Origin: Dillenia suffruticosa
Lineage: Eukaryota > Streptophyta > Magnoliopsida > Dilleniales > Dilleniaceae
NCBI GenBank assembly: GCA_033439265.1
Contig: JAVTVX010000034.1
Span: 20,722,501-20,786,500 of the forward strand
DNA length: 64,000 nucleotides
Direction: 5' to 3'
Shown here: in pieces, positions 32,676-47,939 of the stretch
How the letters are laid out: every line of letters starts with the position of its first letter
How positions within the stretch are numbered: the first letter of the stretch is position 1
Translations under genes and position numbers: made by a program
The notes under the pieces: model-generated
What the model was told of the DNA's origin: nothing
Seen by the model: only the letters and a program-made list of their open reading frames with translations
Database searches by the model: none

Positions 32676-32747
32676 TTCCGTTGCCGGGAATCGAACCCGG
32701 GTCTCCTGGGTGAAAGCCAGACATCCTAACCGCTGGACGACAACGGA
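32676..32747 (-). tRNA. tRNA-Glu(UUC), copy 3
   Basis: Identical to copy 1; anticodon complement at 32712-32714. Unit 31239-33137, variant bases G at 31763 and T at 32012. Confidence 0.96.
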
Positions 32748-34574
32748 TTTGTTGTCAAACCAATTTCTAGACGGTAAACGTTACATAAGCTGTAGGTTTT
32801 TATCCTGTTTCGATAATTTCCCGAATATTTGCCATCATTATTATTCCAATTCCTTGTATGTATGTAACTTAATAACAAATTATATGACTTAATGACAAAC
32901 TTATCTCTCTCTCTCTTTCTCTCTCTTATTCACTATTTTTAAAGGATGCTGAATGTGACTTAAGGTTTTGATGGTTAGCAGTGACGTGGATAACGGATAT
33001 GAAGGGGCAAACAATGCAATTTGCACCATTCATTATTTGCAAAGCTTCTTTGAATCTTATTGGCACTCGTGTAGAGATTTTAAGAACCATTAAACATTTA
33101 AAAGCAAAATTTGAGATCCAGATTTTGAAAAAATAAAATTTTGCATTGGTTTACAAATTGAACATCTAGATGATGGGATATACACTCATTGATCAAATTA
33201 TACAGCTAAAGTTCTTAAACATTTATGTATGCATAAAACACATCTATTTGGTACCCGAATGGTAAAGCGAACGCTTGACATTGACATAGATCTTTTAAGG
33301 CCAAGGGAGAAAATTGATTAGCTTCTTCGTCCTGAAGAATTTCTTTTACATATCTTGCTAATTGTACGAGACCTAATATATCATTCTCTGTCAATGCATT
33401 TAGAAGATCTAACTTTCCTTCTACATGATGACATTGGAATGGAGTGAAACATATTATTCGGTATCTCCAAGGAATAACTGATCTCGACATGTTCCGTTAT
33501 GCTAATTCTAAAAACTAATGTTGATTGGAAATTCCAATAGCGGTTGCAAGTAAACTGTCAAACACCTTGGAAAGGATACTCCTTTTCCTTCTCTAGTATT
33601 TTTGCCCCCGGGTCTATTGCTTGCCCTATTTGGATAAAAAGAACATCCATTAACTACGTCAGTGGTTACCCTATTGCTTGCAATTGACAAAGATCCTTTC
33701 ATAACACGGGAGAAAAATGAAGAACGTCTTACTCCTCATGTGCGATATCTTAATTCAAGTGGAGCACTTATGTATCTCACTACTTTATAAGACCTATTAT
33801 ATCATTTACTGTGAATGTTTTAACAAGGTTTAATTCTCTGTATGGTATTCAACCTGAGTTAGAATGACTTCTAGATTTTGGATTTCTTGTTGAATCTTAC
33901 CGTTTGAGACTTTTCGGTTTTAGGTGACATTTAATTTTTAAGTTGCCGCACTTGGCTTAGCTATTTATATTTATTTCAAGTGCCTATATATTGGTCTCCC
34001 CCCATAATTTCATTCGTACACATAAAAACAACGGAGAACATAAGATGAAGCTCTCGACATTGCATTCAATTTTTTATTGCGAATTTCAATACAGTTTTTA
34101 TCATGAATTTCAATTAAAATTCTACTTTTATATCAACCTCTCTACATTTCGTTCAATTTTCTATTTTGAGTTTCAAGGTTTAATTCTCATGTGCCATATC
34201 TTAATTCAAGTGGAGCGTCTTACAAATTATACAAGACCAAATATATCATTTACAGTGAATGTAATAATAAGGTTTAATTCTCTGCATTGCATTTAACTTG
34301 AGTTAGATTGACTACTAGATTTTTGATTTCTTATCGACTCTTAACTTTTGAGACTTTTGGATTTTAAGGTAACTCTTAATTTTTAAGTTGTCGCACTTAG
34401 GGCAGCTATTTATATTTATTTCAACTGCCAACGTACATGTCTCCCCCTAAGATGAATCTCTCAACATTGCATTCAATTTTTTATTGTGAATTTCAATTAA
34501 AATTCTACACTTATATCAATCTCTCTACATTTCGTTCAATTTTCAATTTTGAGTCTCAATCAAAATTCTACTCC

Positions 34575-34646
34575 TTCCGTTGCCGGGAATCGAACCCGGG
34601 TCTCCTGGGTGAAAGCCAGACATCCTAACCGCTGGACGACAACGGA
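34575..34646 (-). tRNA. tRNA-Glu(UUC), copy 4
   Basis: Identical to copy 1; anticodon complement at 34611-34613. Unit 33138-35036, variant bases G at 33662 and T at 33911. Confidence 0.96.
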
Positions 34647-36473
34647 TTTGTTGTCAAACCAATTTCTAGACGGTAAACGTTACATAAGCTGTAGGTTTTT
34701 ATCCTGTTTCGATAATTTCCCGAATATTTGCCATCATTATTATTCCAATTCCTTGTATGTATGTAACTTAATAACAAATTATATGACTTAATGACAAACT
34801 TATCTCTCTCTCTCTTTCTCTCTCTTATTCACTATTTTTAAAGGATGCTGAATGTGACTTAAGGTTTTGATGGTTAGCAGTGACGTGGATAACGGATATG
34901 AAGGGGCAAACAATGCAATTTGCACCATTCATTATTTGCAAAGCTTCTTTGAATCTTATTGGCACTCGTGTAGAGATTTTAAGAACCATTAAACATTTAA
35001 AAGCAAAATTTGAGATCCAGATTTTGAAAAAATAAAATTTTGCATTGGTTTACAAATTGAACATCTAGATGATGGGATATACACTCATTGATCAAATTAT
35101 ACAGCTAAAGTTCTTAAACATTTATGTATGCATAAAACACATCTATTTGGTACCCGAATGGTAAAGCGAACGCTTGACATTGACATAGATCTTTTAAGGC
35201 CAAGGGAGAAAATTGATTAGCTTCTTCGTCCTGAAGAATTTCTTTTACATATCTTGCTAATTGTACGAGACCTAATATATCATTCTCTGTCAATGCATTT
35301 AGAAGATCTAACTTTCCTTCTACATGATGACATTGGAATGGAGTGAAACATATTATTCGGTATCTCCAAGGAATAACTGATCTCGACATGTTCCGTTATG
35401 CTAATTCTAAAAACTAATGTTGATTGGAAATTCCAATAGCGGTTGCAAGTAAACTGTCAAACACCTTGGAAAGGATACTCCTTTTCCTTCTCTAGTATTT
35501 TTGCCCCCGGGTCTATTGCTTGCCCTATTTGGATAAAAAGAACATCCATTAACTACGTCAGTGGTTACCCTATTGCTTGCAATTGACAAAGATCCTTTCA
35601 TAACACGGGAGAAAAATGAAGAACGTCTTACTCCTCATGTGCGATATCTTAATTCAAGTGGAGCACTTATGTATCTCACTACTTTATAAGACCTATTATA
35701 TCATTTACTGTGAATGTTTTAACAAGGTTTAATTCTCTGTATGGTATTCAACCTGAGTTAGAATGACTTCTAGATTTTGGATTTCTTGTTGAATCTTACC
35801 GTTTGAGACTTTTCGGTTTTAGGTGACATTTAATTTTTAAGTTGCCGCACTTGGCTTAGCTATTTATATTTATTTCAAGTGCCTATATATTGGTCTCCCC
35901 CCATAATTTCATTCGTACACATAAAAACAACGGAGAACATAAGATGAAGCTCTCGACATTGCATTCAATTTTTTATTGCGAATTTCAATACAGTTTTTAT
36001 CATGAATTTCAATTAAAATTCTACTTTTATATCAACCTCTCTACATTTCGTTCAATTTTCTATTTTGAGTTTCAAGGTTTAATTCTCATGTGCCATATCT
36101 TAATTCAAGTGGAGCGTCTTACAAATTATACAAGACCAAATATATCATTTACAGTGAATGTAATAATAAGGTTTAATTCTCTGCATTGCATTTAACTTGA
36201 GTTAGATTGACTACTAGATTTTTGATTTCTTATCGACTCTTAACTTTTGAGACTTTTGGATTTTAAGGTAACTCTTAATTTTTAAGTTGTCGCACTTAGG
36301 GCAGCTATTTATATTTATTTCAACTGCCAACGTACATGTCTCCCCCTAAGATGAATCTCTCAACATTGCATTCAATTTTTTATTGTGAATTTCAATTAAA
36401 ATTCTACACTTATATCAATCTCTCTACATTTCGTTCAATTTTCAATTTTGAGTCTCAATCAAAATTCTACTCC

Positions 36474-36545
36474 TTCCGTTGCCGGGAATCGAACCCGGGT
36501 CTCCTGGGTGAAAGCCAGACATCCTAACCGCTGGACGACAACGGA
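36474..36545 (-). tRNA. tRNA-Glu(UUC), copy 5
   Basis: Identical to copy 1; anticodon complement at 36510-36512. Unit 35037-36935, variant bases G at 35561 and T at 35810. Confidence 0.96.
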
Positions 36546-38372
36546 TTTGTTGTCAAACCAATTTCTAGACGGTAAACGTTACATAAGCTGTAGGTTTTTA
36601 TCCTGTTTCGATAATTTCCCGAATATTTGCCATCATTATTATTCCAATTCCTTGTATGTATGTAACTTAATAACAAATTATATGACTTAATGACAAACTT
36701 ATCTCTCTCTCTCTTTCTCTCTCTTATTCACTATTTTTAAAGGATGCTGAATGTGACTTAAGGTTTTGATGGTTAGCAGTGACGTGGATAACGGATATGA
36801 AGGGGCAAACAATGCAATTTGCACCATTCATTATTTGCAAAGCTTCTTTGAATCTTATTGGCACTCGTGTAGAGATTTTAAGAACCATTAAACATTTAAA
36901 AGCAAAATTTGAGATCCAGATTTTGAAAAAATAAAATTTTGCATTGGTTTACAAATTGAACATCTAGATGATGGGATATACACTCATTGATCAAATTATA
37001 CAGCTAAAGTTCTTAAACATTTATGTATGCATAAAACACATCTATTTGGTACCCGAATGGTAAAGCGAACGCTTGACATTGACATAGATCTTTTAAGGCC
37101 AAGGGAGAAAATTGATTAGCTTCTTCGTCCTGAAGAATTTCTTTTACATATCTTGCTAATTGTACGAGACCTAATATATCATTCTCTGTCAATGCATTTA
37201 GAAGATCTAACTTTCCTTCTACATGATGACATTGGAATGGAGTGAAACATATTATTCGGTATCTCCAAGGAATAACTGATCTCGACATGTTCCGTTATGC
37301 TAATTCTAAAAACTAATGTTGATTGGAAATTCCAATAGCGGTTGCAAGTAAACTGTCAAACACCTTGGAAAGGATACTCCTTTTCCTTCTCTAGTATTTT
37401 TGCCCCCGGGTCTATTGCTTGCCCTATTTGGATAAAAAGAACATCCATTAACTACGTCAGTGGTTACCCTATTGCTTGCAATTGACAAAGATCCTTTCAT
37501 AACACGGGAGAAAAATGAAGAACGTCTTACTCCTCATGTGCGATATCTTAATTCAAGTGGAGCACTTATGTATCTCACTACTTTATAAGACCTATTATAT
37601 CATTTACTGTGAATGTTTTAACAAGGTTTAATTCTCTGTATGGTATTCAACCTGAGTTAGAATGACTTCTAGATTTTGGATTTCTTGTTGAATCTTACCG
37701 TTTGAGACTTTTCGGTTTTAGGTGACATTTAATTTTTAAGTTGCCGCACTTGGCTTAGCTATTTATATTTATTTCAAGTGCCTATATATTGGTCTCCCCC
37801 CATAATTTCATTCGTACACATAAAAACAACGGAGAACATAAGATGAAGCTCTCGACATTGCATTCAATTTTTTATTGCGAATTTCAATACAGTTTTTATC
37901 ATGAATTTCAATTAAAATTCTACTTTTATATCAACCTCTCTACATTTCGTTCAATTTTCTATTTTGAGTTTCAAGGTTTAATTCTCATGTGCCATATCTT
38001 AATTCAAGTGGAGCGTCTTACAAATTATACAAGACCAAATATATCATTTACAGTGAATGTAATAATAAGGTTTAATTCTCTGCATTGCATTTAACTTGAG
38101 TTAGATTGACTACTAGATTTTTGATTTCTTATCGACTCTTAACTTTTGAGACTTTTGGATTTTAAGGTAACTCTTAATTTTTAAGTTGTCGCACTTAGGG
38201 CAGCTATTTATATTTATTTCAACTGCCAACGTACATGTCTCCCCCTAAGATGAATCTCTCAACATTGCATTCAATTTTTTATTGTGAATTTCAATTAAAA
38301 TTCTACACTTATATCAATCTCTCTACATTTCGTTCAATTTTCAATTTTGAGTCTCAATCAAAATTCTACTCC

Positions 38373-38444
38373 TTCCGTTGCCGGGAATCGAACCCGGGTC
38401 TCCTGGGTGAAAGCCAGACATCCTAACCGCTGGACGACAACGGA
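38373..38444 (-). tRNA. tRNA-Glu(UUC), copy 6
   Basis: Identical to copy 1; anticodon complement at 38409-38411. Unit 36936-38834, variant bases G at 37460 and T at 37709. Confidence 0.96.
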
Positions 38445-40271
38445 TTTGTTGTCAAACCAATTTCTAGACGGTAAACGTTACATAAGCTGTAGGTTTTTAT
38501 CCTGTTTCGATAATTTCCCGAATATTTGCCATCATTATTATTCCAATTCCTTGTATGTATGTAACTTAATAACAAATTATATGACTTAATGACAAACTTA
38601 TCTCTCTCTCTCTTTCTCTCTCTTATTCACTATTTTTAAAGGATGCTGAATGTGACTTAAGGTTTTGATGGTTAGCAGTGACGTGGATAACGGATATGAA
38701 GGGGCAAACAATGCAATTTGCACCATTCATTATTTGCAAAGCTTCTTTGAATCTTATTGGCACTCGTGTAGAGATTTTAAGAACCATTAAACATTTAAAA
38801 GCAAAATTTGAGATCCAGATTTTGAAAAAATAAAATTTTGCATTGGTTTACAAATTGAACATCTAGATGATGGGATATACACTCATTGATCAAATTATAC
38901 AGCTAAAGTTCTTAAACATTTATGTATGCATAAAACACATCTATTTGGTACCCGAATGGTAAAGCGAACGCTTGACATTGACATAGATCTTTTAAGGCCA
39001 AGGGAGAAAATTGATTAGCTTCTTCGTCCTGAAGAATTTCTTTTACATATCTTGCTAATTGTACGAGACCTAATATATCATTCTCTGTCAATGCATTTAG
39101 AAGATCTAACTTTCCTTCTACATGATGACATTGGAATGGAGTGAAACATATTATTCGGTATCTCCAAGGAATAACTGATCTCGACATGTTCCGTTATGCT
39201 AATTCTAAAAACTAATGTTGATTGGAAATTCCAATAGCGGTTGCAAGTAAACTGTCAAACACCTTGGAAAGGATACTCCTTTTCCTTCTCTAGTATTTTT
39301 GCCCCCGGGTCTATTGCTTGCCCTATTTGGATAAAAAGAACATCCATTAACTACGTCAGTGGTTACCCTATTGCTTGCAATTGACAAAGATCCTTTCATA
39401 ACACGGGAGAAAAATGAAGAACGTCTTACTCCTCATGTGCGATATCTTAATTCAAGTGGAGCACTTATGTATCTCACTACTTTATAAGACCTATTATATC
39501 ATTTACTGTGAATGTTTTAACAAGGTTTAATTCTCTGTATGGTATTCAACCTGAGTTAGAATGACTTCTAGATTTTGGATTTCTTGTTGAATCTTACCGT
39601 TTGAGACTTTTCGGTTTTAGGTGACATTTAATTTTTAAGTTGCCGCACTTGGCTTAGCTATTTATATTTATTTAAAGTGCCTATATATTGGTCTCCCCCC
39701 ATAATTTCATTCGTACACATAAAAACAACGGAGAACATAAGATGAAGCTCTCGACATTGCATTCAATTTTTTATTGCGAATTTCAATACAGTTTTTATCA
39801 TGAATTTCAATTAAAATTCTACTTTTATATCAACCTCTCTACATTTCGTTCAATTTTCTATTTTGAGTTTCAAGGTTTAATTCTCATGTGCCATATCTTA
39901 ATTCAAGTGGAGCGTCTTACAAATTATACAAGACCAAATATATCATTTACAGTGAATGTAATAATAAGGTTTAATTCTCTGCATTGCATTTAACTTGAGT
40001 TAGATTGACTACTAGATTTTTGATTTCTTATCGACTCTTAACTTTTGAGACTTTTGGATTTTAAGGTAACTCTTAATTTTTAAGTTGTCGCACTTAGGGC
40101 AGCTATTTATATTTATTTCAACTGCCAACGTACATGTCTCCCCCTAAGATGAATCTCTCAACATTGCATTCAATTTTTTATTGTGAATTTCAATTAAAAT
40201 TCTACACTTATATCAATCTCTCTACATTTCGTTCAATTTTCAATTTTGAGTCTCAATCAAAATTCTACTCC

Positions 40272-40343
40272 TTCCGTTGCCGGGAATCGAACCCGGGTCT
40301 CCTGGGTGAAAGCCAGACATCCTAACCGCTGGACGACAACGGA
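40272..40343 (-). tRNA. tRNA-Glu(UUC), copy 7
   Basis: Identical to copy 1; anticodon complement at 40308-40310. Unit 38835-40733, with G at 39359, T at 39608 and a private A at 39674 where other units have C. Confidence 0.96.
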
Positions 40344-42170
40344 TTTGTTGTCAAACCAATTTCTAGACGGTAAACGTTACATAAGCTGTAGGTTTTTATC
40401 CTGTTTCGATAATTTCCCGAATATTTGCCATCATTATTATTCCAATTCCTTGTATGTATGTAACTTAATAACAAATTATATGACTTAATGACAAACTTAT
40501 CTCTCTCTCTCTTTCTCTCTCTTATTCACTATTTTTAAAGGATGCTGAATGTGACTTAAGGTTTTGATGGTTAGCAGTGACGTGGATAACGGATATGAAG
40601 GGGCAAACAATGCAATTTGCACCATTCATTATTTGCAAAGCTTCTTTGAATCTTATTGGCACTCGTGTAGAGATTTTAAGAACCATTAAACATTTAAAAG
40701 CAAAATTTGAGATCCAGATTTTGAAAAAATAAAATTTTGCATTGGTTTACAAATTGAACATCTAGATGATGGGATATACACTCATTGATCAAATTATACA
40801 GCTAAAGTTCTTAAACATTTATGTATGCATAAAACACATCTATTTGGTACCCGAATGGTAAAGCGAACGCTTGACATTGACATAGATCTTTTAAGGCCAA
40901 GGGAGAAAATTGATTAGCTTCTTCGTCCTGAAGAATTTCTTTTACATATCTTGCTAATTGTACGAGACCTAATATATCATTCTCTGTCAATGCATTTAGA
41001 AGATCTAACTTTCCTTCTACATGATGACATTGGAATGGAGTGAAACATATTATTCGGTATCTCCAAGGAATAACTGATCTCGACATGTTCCGTTATGCTA
41101 ATTCTAAAAACTAATGTTGATTGGAAATTCCAATAGCGGTTGCAAGTAAACTGTCAAACACCTTGGAAAGGATACTCCTTTTCCTTCTCTAGTATTTTTG
41201 CCCCCGGGTCTATTGCTTGCCCTATTTGGATAAAAAGAACATCCATTAACTACGTCAGTGGTTACCCTATTGCTTGCAATTGACAAAGATCCTTTCATAA
41301 CACGGGAGAAAAATGAAGAACGTCTTACTCCTCATGTGCGATATCTTAATTCAAGTGGAGCACTTATGTATCTCACTACTTTATAAGACCTATTATATCA
41401 TTTACTGTGAATGTTTTAACAAGGTTTAATTCTCTGTATGGTATTCAACCTGAGTTAGAATGACTTCTAGATTTTGGATTTCTTGTTGAATCTTACCGTT
41501 TGAGACTTTTCGGTTTTAGGTGACATTTAATTTTTAAGTTGCCGCACTTGGCTTAGCTATTTATATTTATTTCAAGTGCCTATATATTGGTCTCCCCCCA
41601 TAATTTCATTCGTACACATAAAAACAACGGAGAACATAAGATGAAGCTCTCGACATTGCATTCAATTTTTTATTGCGAATTTCAATACAGTTTTTATCAT
41701 GAATTTCAATTAAAATTCTACTTTTATATCAACCTCTCTACATTTCGTTCAATTTTCTATTTTGAGTTTCAAGGTTTAATTCTCATGTGCCATATCTTAA
41801 TTCAAGTGGAGCGTCTTACAAATTATACAAGACCAAATATATCATTTACAGTGAATGTAATAATAAGGTTTAATTCTCTGCATTGCATTTAACTTGAGTT
41901 AGATTGACTACTAGATTTTTGATTTCTTATCGACTCTTAACTTTTGAGACTTTTGGATTTTAAGGTAACTCTTAATTTTTAAGTTGTCGCACTTAGGGCA
42001 GCTATTTATATTTATTTCAACTGCCAACGTACATGTCTCCCCCTAAGATGAATCTCTCAACATTGCATTCAATTTTTTATTGTGAATTTCAATTAAAATT
42101 CTACACTTATATCAATCTCTCTACATTTCGTTCAATTTTCAATTTTGAGTCTCAATCAAAATTCTACTCC

Positions 42171-42242
42171 TTCCGTTGCCGGGAATCGAACCCGGGTCTC
42201 CTGGGTGAAAGCCAGACATCCTAACCGCTGGACGACAACGGA
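42171..42242 (-). tRNA. tRNA-Glu(UUC), copy 8
   Basis: Identical to copy 1; anticodon complement at 42207-42209. Unit 40734-42632, the last one with G at the first variant site (41258). Confidence 0.96.
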
Positions 42243-44069
42243 TTTGTTGTCAAACCAATTTCTAGACGGTAAACGTTACATAAGCTGTAGGTTTTTATCC
42301 TGTTTCGATAATTTCCCGAATATTTGCCATCATTATTATTCCAATTCCTTGTATGTATGTAACTTAATAACAAATTATATGACTTAATGACAAACTTATC
42401 TCTCTCTCTCTTTCTCTCTCTTATTCACTATTTTTAAAGGATGCTGAATGTGACTTAAGGTTTTGATGGTTAGCAGTGACGTGGATAACGGATATGAAGG
42501 GGCAAACAATGCAATTTGCACCATTCATTATTTGCAAAGCTTCTTTGAATCTTATTGGCACTCGTGTAGAGATTTTAAGAACCATTAAACATTTAAAAGC
42601 AAAATTTGAGATCCAGATTTTGAAAAAATAAAATTTTGCATTGGTTTACAAATTGAACATCTAGATGATGGGATATACACTCATTGATCAAATTATACAG
42701 CTAAAGTTCTTAAACATTTATGTATGCATAAAACACATCTATTTGGTACCCGAATGGTAAAGCGAACGCTTGACATTGACATAGATCTTTTAAGGCCAAG
42801 GGAGAAAATTGATTAGCTTCTTCGTCCTGAAGAATTTCTTTTACATATCTTGCTAATTGTACGAGACCTAATATATCATTCTCTGTCAATGCATTTAGAA
42901 GATCTAACTTTCCTTCTACATGATGACATTGGAATGGAGTGAAACATATTATTCGGTATCTCCAAGGAATAACTGATCTCGACATGTTCCGTTATGCTAA
43001 TTCTAAAAACTAATGTTGATTGGAAATTCCAATAGCGGTTGCAAGTAAACTGTCAAACACCTTGGAAAGGATACTCCTTTTCCTTCTCTAGTATTTTTGC
43101 CCCCGGGTCTATTGCTTGCCCTATTTGGATAAAAAGAACATCCATTAACTACGTCAATGGCTACCCTATTGCTTGCAATTGACAAAGATCCTTTCATAAC
43201 ACGGGAGAAAAATGAAGAACGTCTTACTCCTCATGTGCGATATCTTAATTCAAGTGGAGCACTTATGTATCTCACTACTTTATAAGACCTATTATATCAT
43301 TTACTGTGAATGTTTTAACAAGGTTTAATTCTCTGTATGGTATTCAACCTGAGTTAGAATGACTTCTAGATTTTGGATTTCTTGTTGAATCTTACCGTTT
43401 GAGACTTTTCGGTTTTAGGTGACATTTAATTTTTAAGTTGCCGCACTTGGCTTAGCTATTTATATTTATTTCAAGTGCCTATATATTGGTCTCCCCCCAT
43501 AATTTCATTCGTACACATAAAAACAACGGAGAACATAAGATGAAGCTCTCGACATTGCATTCAATTTTTTATTGCGAATTTCAATACAGTTTTTATCATG
43601 AATTTCAATTAAAATTCTACTTTTATATCAACCTCTCTACATTTCGTTCAATTTTCTATTTTGAGTTTCAAGGTTTAATTCTCATGTGCCATATCTTAAT
43701 TCAAGTGGAGCGTCTTACAAATTATACAAGACCAAATATATCATTTACAGTGAATGTAATAATAAGGTTTAATTCTCTGCATTGCATTTAACTTGAGTTA
43801 GATTGACTACTAGATTTTTGATTTCTTATCGACTCTTAACTTTTGAGACTTTTGGATTTTAAGGTAACTCTTAATTTTTAAGTTGTCGCACTTAGGGCAG
43901 CTATTTATATTTATTTCAACTGCCAACGTACATGTCTCCCCCTAAGATGAATCTCTCAACATTGCATTCAATTTTTTATTGTGAATTTCAATTAAAATTC
44001 TACACTTATATCAATCTCTCTACATTTCGTTCAATTTTCAATTTTGAGTCTCAATCAAAATTCTACTCC

Positions 44070-44141
44070 TTCCGTTGCCGGGAATCGAACCCGGGTCTCC
44101 TGGGTGAAAGCCAGACATCCTAACCGCTGGACGACAACGGA
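44070..44141 (-). tRNA. tRNA-Glu(UUC), copy 9
   Basis: Identical to copy 1; anticodon complement at 44106-44108. Unit 42633-44531, the first with A at the variant site (43157). It has two private bases, C at 43161 and C at 44430. Confidence 0.96.
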
Positions 44142-45968
44142 TTTGTTGTCAAACCAATTTCTAGACGGTAAACGTTACATAAGCTGTAGGTTTTTATCCT
44201 GTTTCGATAATTTCCCGAATATTTGCCATCATTATTATTCCAATTCCTTGTATGTATGTAACTTAATAACAAATTATATGACTTAATGACAAACTTATCT
44301 CTCTCTCTCTTTCTCTCTCTTATTCACTATTTTTAAAGGATGCTGAATGTGACTTAAGGTTTTGATGGTTAGCAGTGACGTGGATAACGGATATGAAGGG
44401 GCAAACAATGCAATTTGCACCATTCATTACTTGCAAAGCTTCTTTGAATCTTATTGGCACTCGTGTAGAGATTTTAAGAACCATTAAACATTTAAAAGCA
44501 AAATTTGAGATCCAGATTTTGAAAAAATAAAATTTTGCATTGGTTTACAAATTGAACATCTAGATGATGGGATATACACTCATTGATCAAATTATACAGC
44601 TAAAGTTCTTAAACATTTATGTATGCATAAAACACATCTATTTGGTACCCGAATGGTAAAGCGAACGCTTGACATTGACATAGATCTTTTAAGGCCAAGG
44701 GAGAAAATTGATTAGCTTCTTCGTCCTGAAGAATTTCTTTTACATATCTTGCTAATTGTACGAGACCTAATATATCATTCTCTGTCAATGCATTTAGAAG
44801 ATCTAACTTTCCTTCTACATGATGACATTGGAATGGAGTGAAACATATTATTCGGTATCTCCAAGGAATAACTGATCTCGACATGTTCCGTTATGCTAAT
44901 TCTAAAAACTAATGTTGATTGGAAATTCCAATAGCGGTTGCAAGTAAACTGTCAAACACCTTGGAAAGGATACTCCTTTTCCTTCTCTAGTATTTTTGCC
45001 CCCGGGTCTATTGCTTGCCCTATTTGGATAAAAAGAACATCCATTAACTACGTCAATGGTTACCCTATTGCTTGCAATTGACAAAGATCCTTTCATAACA
45101 CGGGAGAAAAATGAAGAACGTCTTACTCCTCATGTGCGATATCTTAATTCAAGTGGAGCACTTATGTATCTCACTACTTTATAAGACCTATTATATCATT
45201 TACTGTGAATGTTTTAACAAGGTTTAATTCTCTGTATGGTATTCAACCTGAGTTAGAATGACTTCTAGATTTTGGATTTCTTGTTGAATCTTACCGTTTG
45301 AGACTTTTCGGTTTTAGGTGACATTTAATTTTTAAGTTGCCGCACTTGGCTTAGCTATTTATATTTATTTCAAGTGCCTATATATTGGTCTCCCCCCATA
45401 ATTTCATTCGTACACATAAAAACAACGGAGAACATAAGATGAAGCTCTCGACATTGCATTCAATTTTTTATTGCGAATTTCAATACAGTTTTTATCATGA
45501 ATTTCAATTAAAATTCTACTTTTATATCAACCTCTCTACATTTCGTTCAATTTTCTATTTTGAGTTTCAAGGTTTAATTCTCATGTGCCATATCTTAATT
45601 CAAGTGGAGCGTCTTACAAATTATACAAGACCAAATATATCATTTACAGTGAATGTAATAATAAGGTTTAATTCTCTGCATTGCATTTAACTTGAGTTAG
45701 ATTGACTACTAGATTTTTGATTTCTTATCGACTCTTAACTTTTGAGACTTTTGGATTTTAAGGTAACTCTTAATTTTTAAGTTGTCGCACTTAGGGCAGC
45801 TATTTATATTTATTTCAACTGCCAACGTACATGTCTCCCCCTAAGATGAATCTCTCAACATTGCATTCAATTTTTTATTGTGAATTTCAATTAAAATTCT
45901 ACACTTATATCAATCTCTCTACATTTCGTTCAATTTTCAATTTTGAGTCTCAATCAAAATTCTACTCC

Positions 45969-46040
45969 TTCCGTTGCCGGGAATCGAACCCGGGTCTCCT
46001 GGGTGAAAGCCAGACATCCTAACCGCTGGACGACAACGGA
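45969..46040 (-). tRNA. tRNA-Glu(UUC), copy 10
   Basis: Identical to copy 1; anticodon complement at 46005-46007. Unit 44532-46430, variant bases A at 45056 and T at 45305. Confidence 0.96.
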
Positions 46041-47867
46041 TTTGTTGTCAAACCAATTTCTAGACGGTAAACGTTACATAAGCTGTAGGTTTTTATCCTG
46101 TTTCGATAATTTCCCGAATATTTGCCATCATTATTATTCCAATTCCTTGTATGTATGTAACTTAATAACAAATTATATGACTTAATGACAAACTTATCTC
46201 TCTCTCTCTTTCTCTCTCTTATTCACTATTTTTAAAGGATGCTGAATGTGACTTAAGGTTTTGATGGTTAGCAGTGACGTGGATAACGGATATGAAGGGG
46301 CAAACAATGCAATTTGCACCATTCATTATTTGCAAAGCTTCTTTGAATCTTATTGGCACTCGTGTAGAGATTTTAAGAACCATTAAACATTTAAAAGCAA
46401 AATTTGAGATCCAGATTTTGAAAAAATAAAATTTTGCATTGGTTTACAAATTGAACATCTAGATGATGGGATATACACTCATTGATCAAATTATACAGCT
46501 AAAGTTCTTAAACATTTATGTATGCATAAAACACATCTATTTGGTACCCGAATGGTAAAGCGAACGCTTGACATTGACATAGATCTTTTAAGGCCAAGGG
46601 AGAAAATTGATTAGCTTCTTCGTCCTGAAGAATTTCTTTTACATATCTTGCTAATTGTACGAGACCTAATATATCATTCTCTGTCAATGCATTTAGAAGA
46701 TCTAACTTTCCTTCTACATGATGACATTGGAATGGAGTGAAACATATTATTCGGTATCTCCAAGGAATAACTGATCTCGACATGTTCCGTTATGCTAATT
46801 CTAAAAACTAATGTTGATTGGAAATTCCAATAGCGGTTGCAAGTAAACTGTCAAACACCTTGGAAAGGATACTCCTTTTCCTTCTCTAGTATTTTTGCCC
46901 CCGGGTCTATTGCTTGCCCTATTTGGATAAAAAGAACATCCATTAACTACGTCAATGGTTACCCTATTGCTTGCAATTGACAAAGATCCTTTCATAACAC
47001 GGGAGAAAAATGAAGAACGTCTTACTCCTCATGTGCGATATCTTAATTCAAGTGGAGCACTTATGTATCTCACTACTTTATAAGACCTATTATATCATTT
47101 ACTGTGAATGTTTTAACAAGGTTTAATTCTCTGTATGGTATTCAACCTGAGTTAGAATGACTTCTAGATTTTGGATTTCTTGTTGAATCTTACCGTTTGA
47201 GACTTTTCGGTTTTAGGTGACATTTAATTTTTAAGTTGCCGCACTTGGCTTAGCTATTTATATTTATTTCAAGTGCCTATATATTGGTCTCCCCCCATAA
47301 TTTCATTCGTACACATAAAAACAACGGAGAACATAAGATGAAGCTCTCGACATTGCATTCAATTTTTTATTGCGAATTTCAATACAGTTTTTATCATGAA
47401 TTTCAATTAAAATTCTACTTTTATATCAACCTCTCTACATTTCGTTCAATTTTCTATTTTGAGTTTCAAGGTTTAATTCTCATGTGCCATATCTTAATTC
47501 AAGTGGAGCGTCTTACAAATTATACAAGACCAAATATATCATTTACAGTGAATGTAATAATAAGGTTTAATTCTCTGCATTGCATTTAACTTGAGTTAGA
47601 TTGACTACTAGATTTTTGATTTCTTATCGACTCTTAACTTTTGAGACTTTTGGATTTTAAGGTAACTCTTAATTTTTAAGTTGTCGCACTTAGGGCAGCT
47701 ATTTATATTTATTTCAACTGCCAACGTACATGTCTCCCCCTAAGATGAATCTCTCAACATTGCATTCAATTTTTTATTGTGAATTTCAATTAAAATTCTA
47801 CACTTATATCAATCTCTCTACATTTCGTTCAATTTTCAATTTTGAGTCTCAATCAAAATTCTACTCC

Positions 47868-47939
47868 TTCCGTTGCCGGGAATCGAACCCGGGTCTCCTG
47901 GGTGAAAGCCAGACATCCTAACCGCTGGACGACAACGGA
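47868..47939 (-). tRNA. tRNA-Glu(UUC), copy 11
   Basis: Identical to copy 1; anticodon complement at 47904-47906. Unit 46431-48329, variant bases A at 46955 and T at 47204. Confidence 0.96.
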